From NCBI GenBank assembly GCA_955652845.1, contig CATPBY010000500.1, positions 1 through 5,469 on the forward strand: DNA of 5,469 nucleotides. The letters are read 5' to 3'. This document shows, piece by piece, positions 5,459 through 5,469 of the stretch. Positions within the stretch are counted from its first letter, which is position 1; every line of letters begins with the position of its first letter. A program made the position numbers and the translations under genes. Origin of the DNA: an uncultured Terriglobales bacterium. Lineage in GTDB: Bacteria > Acidobacteriota > Terriglobia > Terriglobales > Acidobacteriaceae. The notes under the pieces are model-generated. The model did not search any database and was not told where the DNA came from. It saw nothing but the letters and a program-made list of their open reading frames with translations.

Positions 5459-5469
5459 ACGCACTCACC

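Noticed and set aside
1..5469. CRISPR arrays, tRNA or rRNA genes, insertion sequences, defence systems, riboswitches
   Set aside because: No regularly spaced repeats, cloverleaf, transposase motif, defence-gene domain or known aptamer pattern was seen on either strand.

Overview
This window is about 57-60% GC by eye and looks like chromosomal DNA from a Gram-negative-type bacterium, most likely Acidobacteriota of the Terriglobales/Koribacter kind. That assignment is inference. It rests on the mixture of a six-domain ribosomal protein S1 with a long Ser/Thr/Pro-rich N-terminus, a stand-alone secreted carboxypeptidase-regulatory-like protein, a LysW-like zinc ribbon with an acidic tail, a secreted M28 peptidase, a rhomboid-like membrane protein, and AGCTAAG-type intergenic repeats. 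No rRNA or tRNA gene, CRISPR array, transposase, phage gene or plasmid gene is visible.

Layout: (1) Positions 2-94 hold the last 30 codons of an unidentified forward gene. (2) Positions 95-223 hold a near-consensus sigma-70 promoter and a short leader with hairpins. (3) Positions 224-2164 encode ribosomal protein S1 (rpsA). (4) Only 25 bp beyond its stop, a convergent gene (2190-2552, minus) encodes a 120-residue exported beta-sandwich protein. (5) A 265-bp gene-free stretch (2553-2817) holds a thrice-repeated GGATAAC word and weak promoter candidates. (6) A 66-residue LysW-like zinc ribbon (2818-3018, minus) is divergent from (7) a secreted M28 zinc peptidase with a C-terminal FN3-like domain (3133-4521, plus); their candidate -10 boxes overlap. 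(8) A six-TM rhomboid-like protein (4575-5402, plus) follows in the same direction. (9) The window closes with a long imperfect hairpin built of AGCTAAG units, a possible terminator or dispersed repeat.

The genes do not form one clear pathway. S1 is core translation machinery. The peptidase and rhomboid-like protein could be co-transcribed and both act at or beyond the inner membrane. The small zinc ribbon may be a regulator or carrier-like protein.

I see no convincing new multi-gene system. The best second looks are the LysW-like protein that lacks the EDWGE carrier terminus, the rhomboid homologue that appears to lack its catalytic dyad, the rpsA leader, an exactly duplicated hairpin sequence inside rpsA, and the terminal AGCTAAG hairpin.
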